DNA from: Selenomonadaceae bacterium
GTDB lineage: Bacteria; Bacillota; Negativicutes; Selenomonadales; Selenomonadaceae
Direction of reading: 5' to 3'
DNA length: 6,532 nucleotides
Assembly (NCBI GenBank): GCA_017445435.1
Contig: JAFSUE010000275.1
Location: 1-6,532 of the forward strand
Position 1 is the first letter of the stretch; the number at the start of each line of letters is the position of its first letter. Shown here one piece after another: positions 6,038 to 6,532 of this stretch. Under the pieces are notes generated by a model. It was given only the letters and a program-made list of their open reading frames with translations. It was not told the origin of the DNA and did not search any database. Position numbers and translations under genes: made by a program.

Positions 6038-6061
6038 AGCGAGGAATTTTTTTATTGTCAA
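6033..6061 (-). promoter_or_regulatory. Sigma-70-type promoter upstream of the nuclease/alpha-galactosidase frame
   Basis: On the minus strand, TTGACA (6056-6061) is followed by a 17-bp spacer and TAAAAT (6033-6038). The -35 is a perfect consensus match and the -10 matches at 5 of 6 positions. The expected RNA start is near 6025-6027, giving a leader of about 40 nt to the ATG at 5985. The -35 begins 3 bp after the lacZ stop, so this is an additional promoter within the galactoside cluster. Confidence 0.78.
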
Positions 6062-6064
6062 TTT

Positions 6065-6532
6065 TTAGATTGCTTTAACGTAAAATTCAAAGTGCTTGTC
6101 GGTATTGAAAACTTTGTATTCGTCCAAAGTTGGCGCCTGCCACGAATCATCGCCGCCAGCACCCGTATTTTCAAGCGCAATTCTTACGAAAGTATATTTA
6201 TGCGGCGGCAATTCGTTCTGATGACGCGCATTTTCAATTTCATGTGGACTGTACGGCAACGCTTGAGCCTCAAAATTTTTATCGGCGGCAAAAAATTTCA
6301 ATCCGCGTCCGCGATTGTCGACGACTTTAAACCAACGCACACCGCAATGGTTAGCCATTTCTTGCGGCAAAAGATATTTTTCGACGTTGTCAAAAATATT
6401 CGTTTCAAAAATTCCAAGCCGCGCACCTTCGCAACGGTCGTTATAATTGTCAAAAGGTCCCAGCCCGTAAAATTTTATGCGGCTGTAATTTTTTGGAATG
6501 GTAAACAACATTGAATAATCAAGTAAATCACC
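6065..6532 (-). CDS. lacZ: Beta-galactosidase, GH2 (C-terminal end only; 5'-partial)
   Basis: This is the last ~156 residues of a large GH2 beta-galactosidase, which hydrolyses lactose-type beta-galactosides. The frame stays open to the right edge of the window (GDLLDYS precedes the first visible Met at 6511), so the gene starts outside and that Met is not the start. The sequence matches the LacZ domain 5 beta-sandwich (Bgal_small_N type). It shows FYGLGPFDNYNDRCEGARLG, a QEMANHCGVRWFKVVD stretch corresponding to the NGLRCGTREL region of E. coli LacZ, SPHEIENARHQNELPP, and GAGGDDSW near the end, equivalent to GGDDSW of E. coli, whose Trp borders the active site. The catalytic glutamates belong to the TIM barrel upstream and are not in the window. 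It is followed after 79 bp by the nuclease/alpha-galactosidase frame, with no clear terminator between. lacZ is the conventional name, and other GH2 subtypes cannot be excluded. Confidence 0.92.
   Translation of the reverse strand, partial: GDLLDYSMLFTIPKNYSRIKFYGLGPFDNYNDRCEGARLGIFETNIFDNVEKYLLPQEMANHCGVRWFKVVDNRGRGLKFFAADKNFEAQALPYSPHEIENARHQNELPPHKYTFVRIALENTGAGGDDSWQAPTLDEYKVFNTDKHFEFYVKAI

Noticed and set aside
5233..6064. Group I intron hosting the endonuclease
   Set aside because: I see no intron core-like sequence, the flanks hold a promoter and ribosome sites, and there is no split exon: lacZ and the GH36 gene are each colinear with their families.
6509..6511. ATG as the start of a separate 148-aa protein
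   Set aside because: The frame continues open to the right edge and the sequence is the C-terminal domain of a GH2 beta-galactosidase, so this is an internal methionine.

Overview
The window is a moderately AT-rich bacterial chromosomal segment with two convergent gene blocks. The plus strand carries the end of gatB (missing only its first few dozen codons) and then rnhA. The minus strand, read from the right edge leftwards, carries the C-terminal end of a GH2 beta-galactosidase (lacZ type), a 991-codon frame that joins a GIY-YIG/NUMOD3 homing-endonuclease module to a complete GH36 alpha-galactosidase, and an aldose 1-epimerase (galM). The two blocks meet tail to tail in a 203-bp intergenic region at 1817-2019. 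This gap holds short tandem repeats and a GC-rich hairpin, and I see no clear gene in it. GatB indicates an organism that makes Gln-tRNA and/or Asn-tRNA by transamidation. The protein sequences and base use fit a low-GC Firmicutes-type anaerobe, perhaps a Negativicutes/Selenomonadales gut or rumen member, but this placement is a weak inference.

The minus-strand genes form a galactoside-utilisation cluster. The beta-galactosidase would cleave lactose-type beta-galactosides. The GH36 enzyme would cleave melibiose/raffinose-type alpha-galactosides. GalM would interconvert the released galactose anomers for the Leloir pathway. The GH36 stop codon and the galM ATG are directly adjacent, with no base between them, so the two are very probably co-translated. 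No transporter, galactokinase or regulator is in view.

The most unusual feature lies between lacZ and the GH36 gene. A GIY-YIG nuclease domain followed by six NUMOD3-like repeats (5233-5985) sits directly upstream of the alpha-galactosidase start and has no stop codon of its own. It reads in frame into the alpha-galactosidase. The apparently native GH36 start (ATG at 5232-5230) keeps a strong Shine-Dalgarno sequence, now embedded in the nuclease frame. The locus could therefore make a 991-aa nuclease-glycosidase fusion, a free 740-aa alpha-galactosidase, or both. Upstream of the nuclease frame is a near-consensus sigma-70 promoter (TTGACA, 17 bp, TAAAAT). A perfect 9-bp inverted repeat overlaps its -10 element and abuts the nuclease ribosome binding site.
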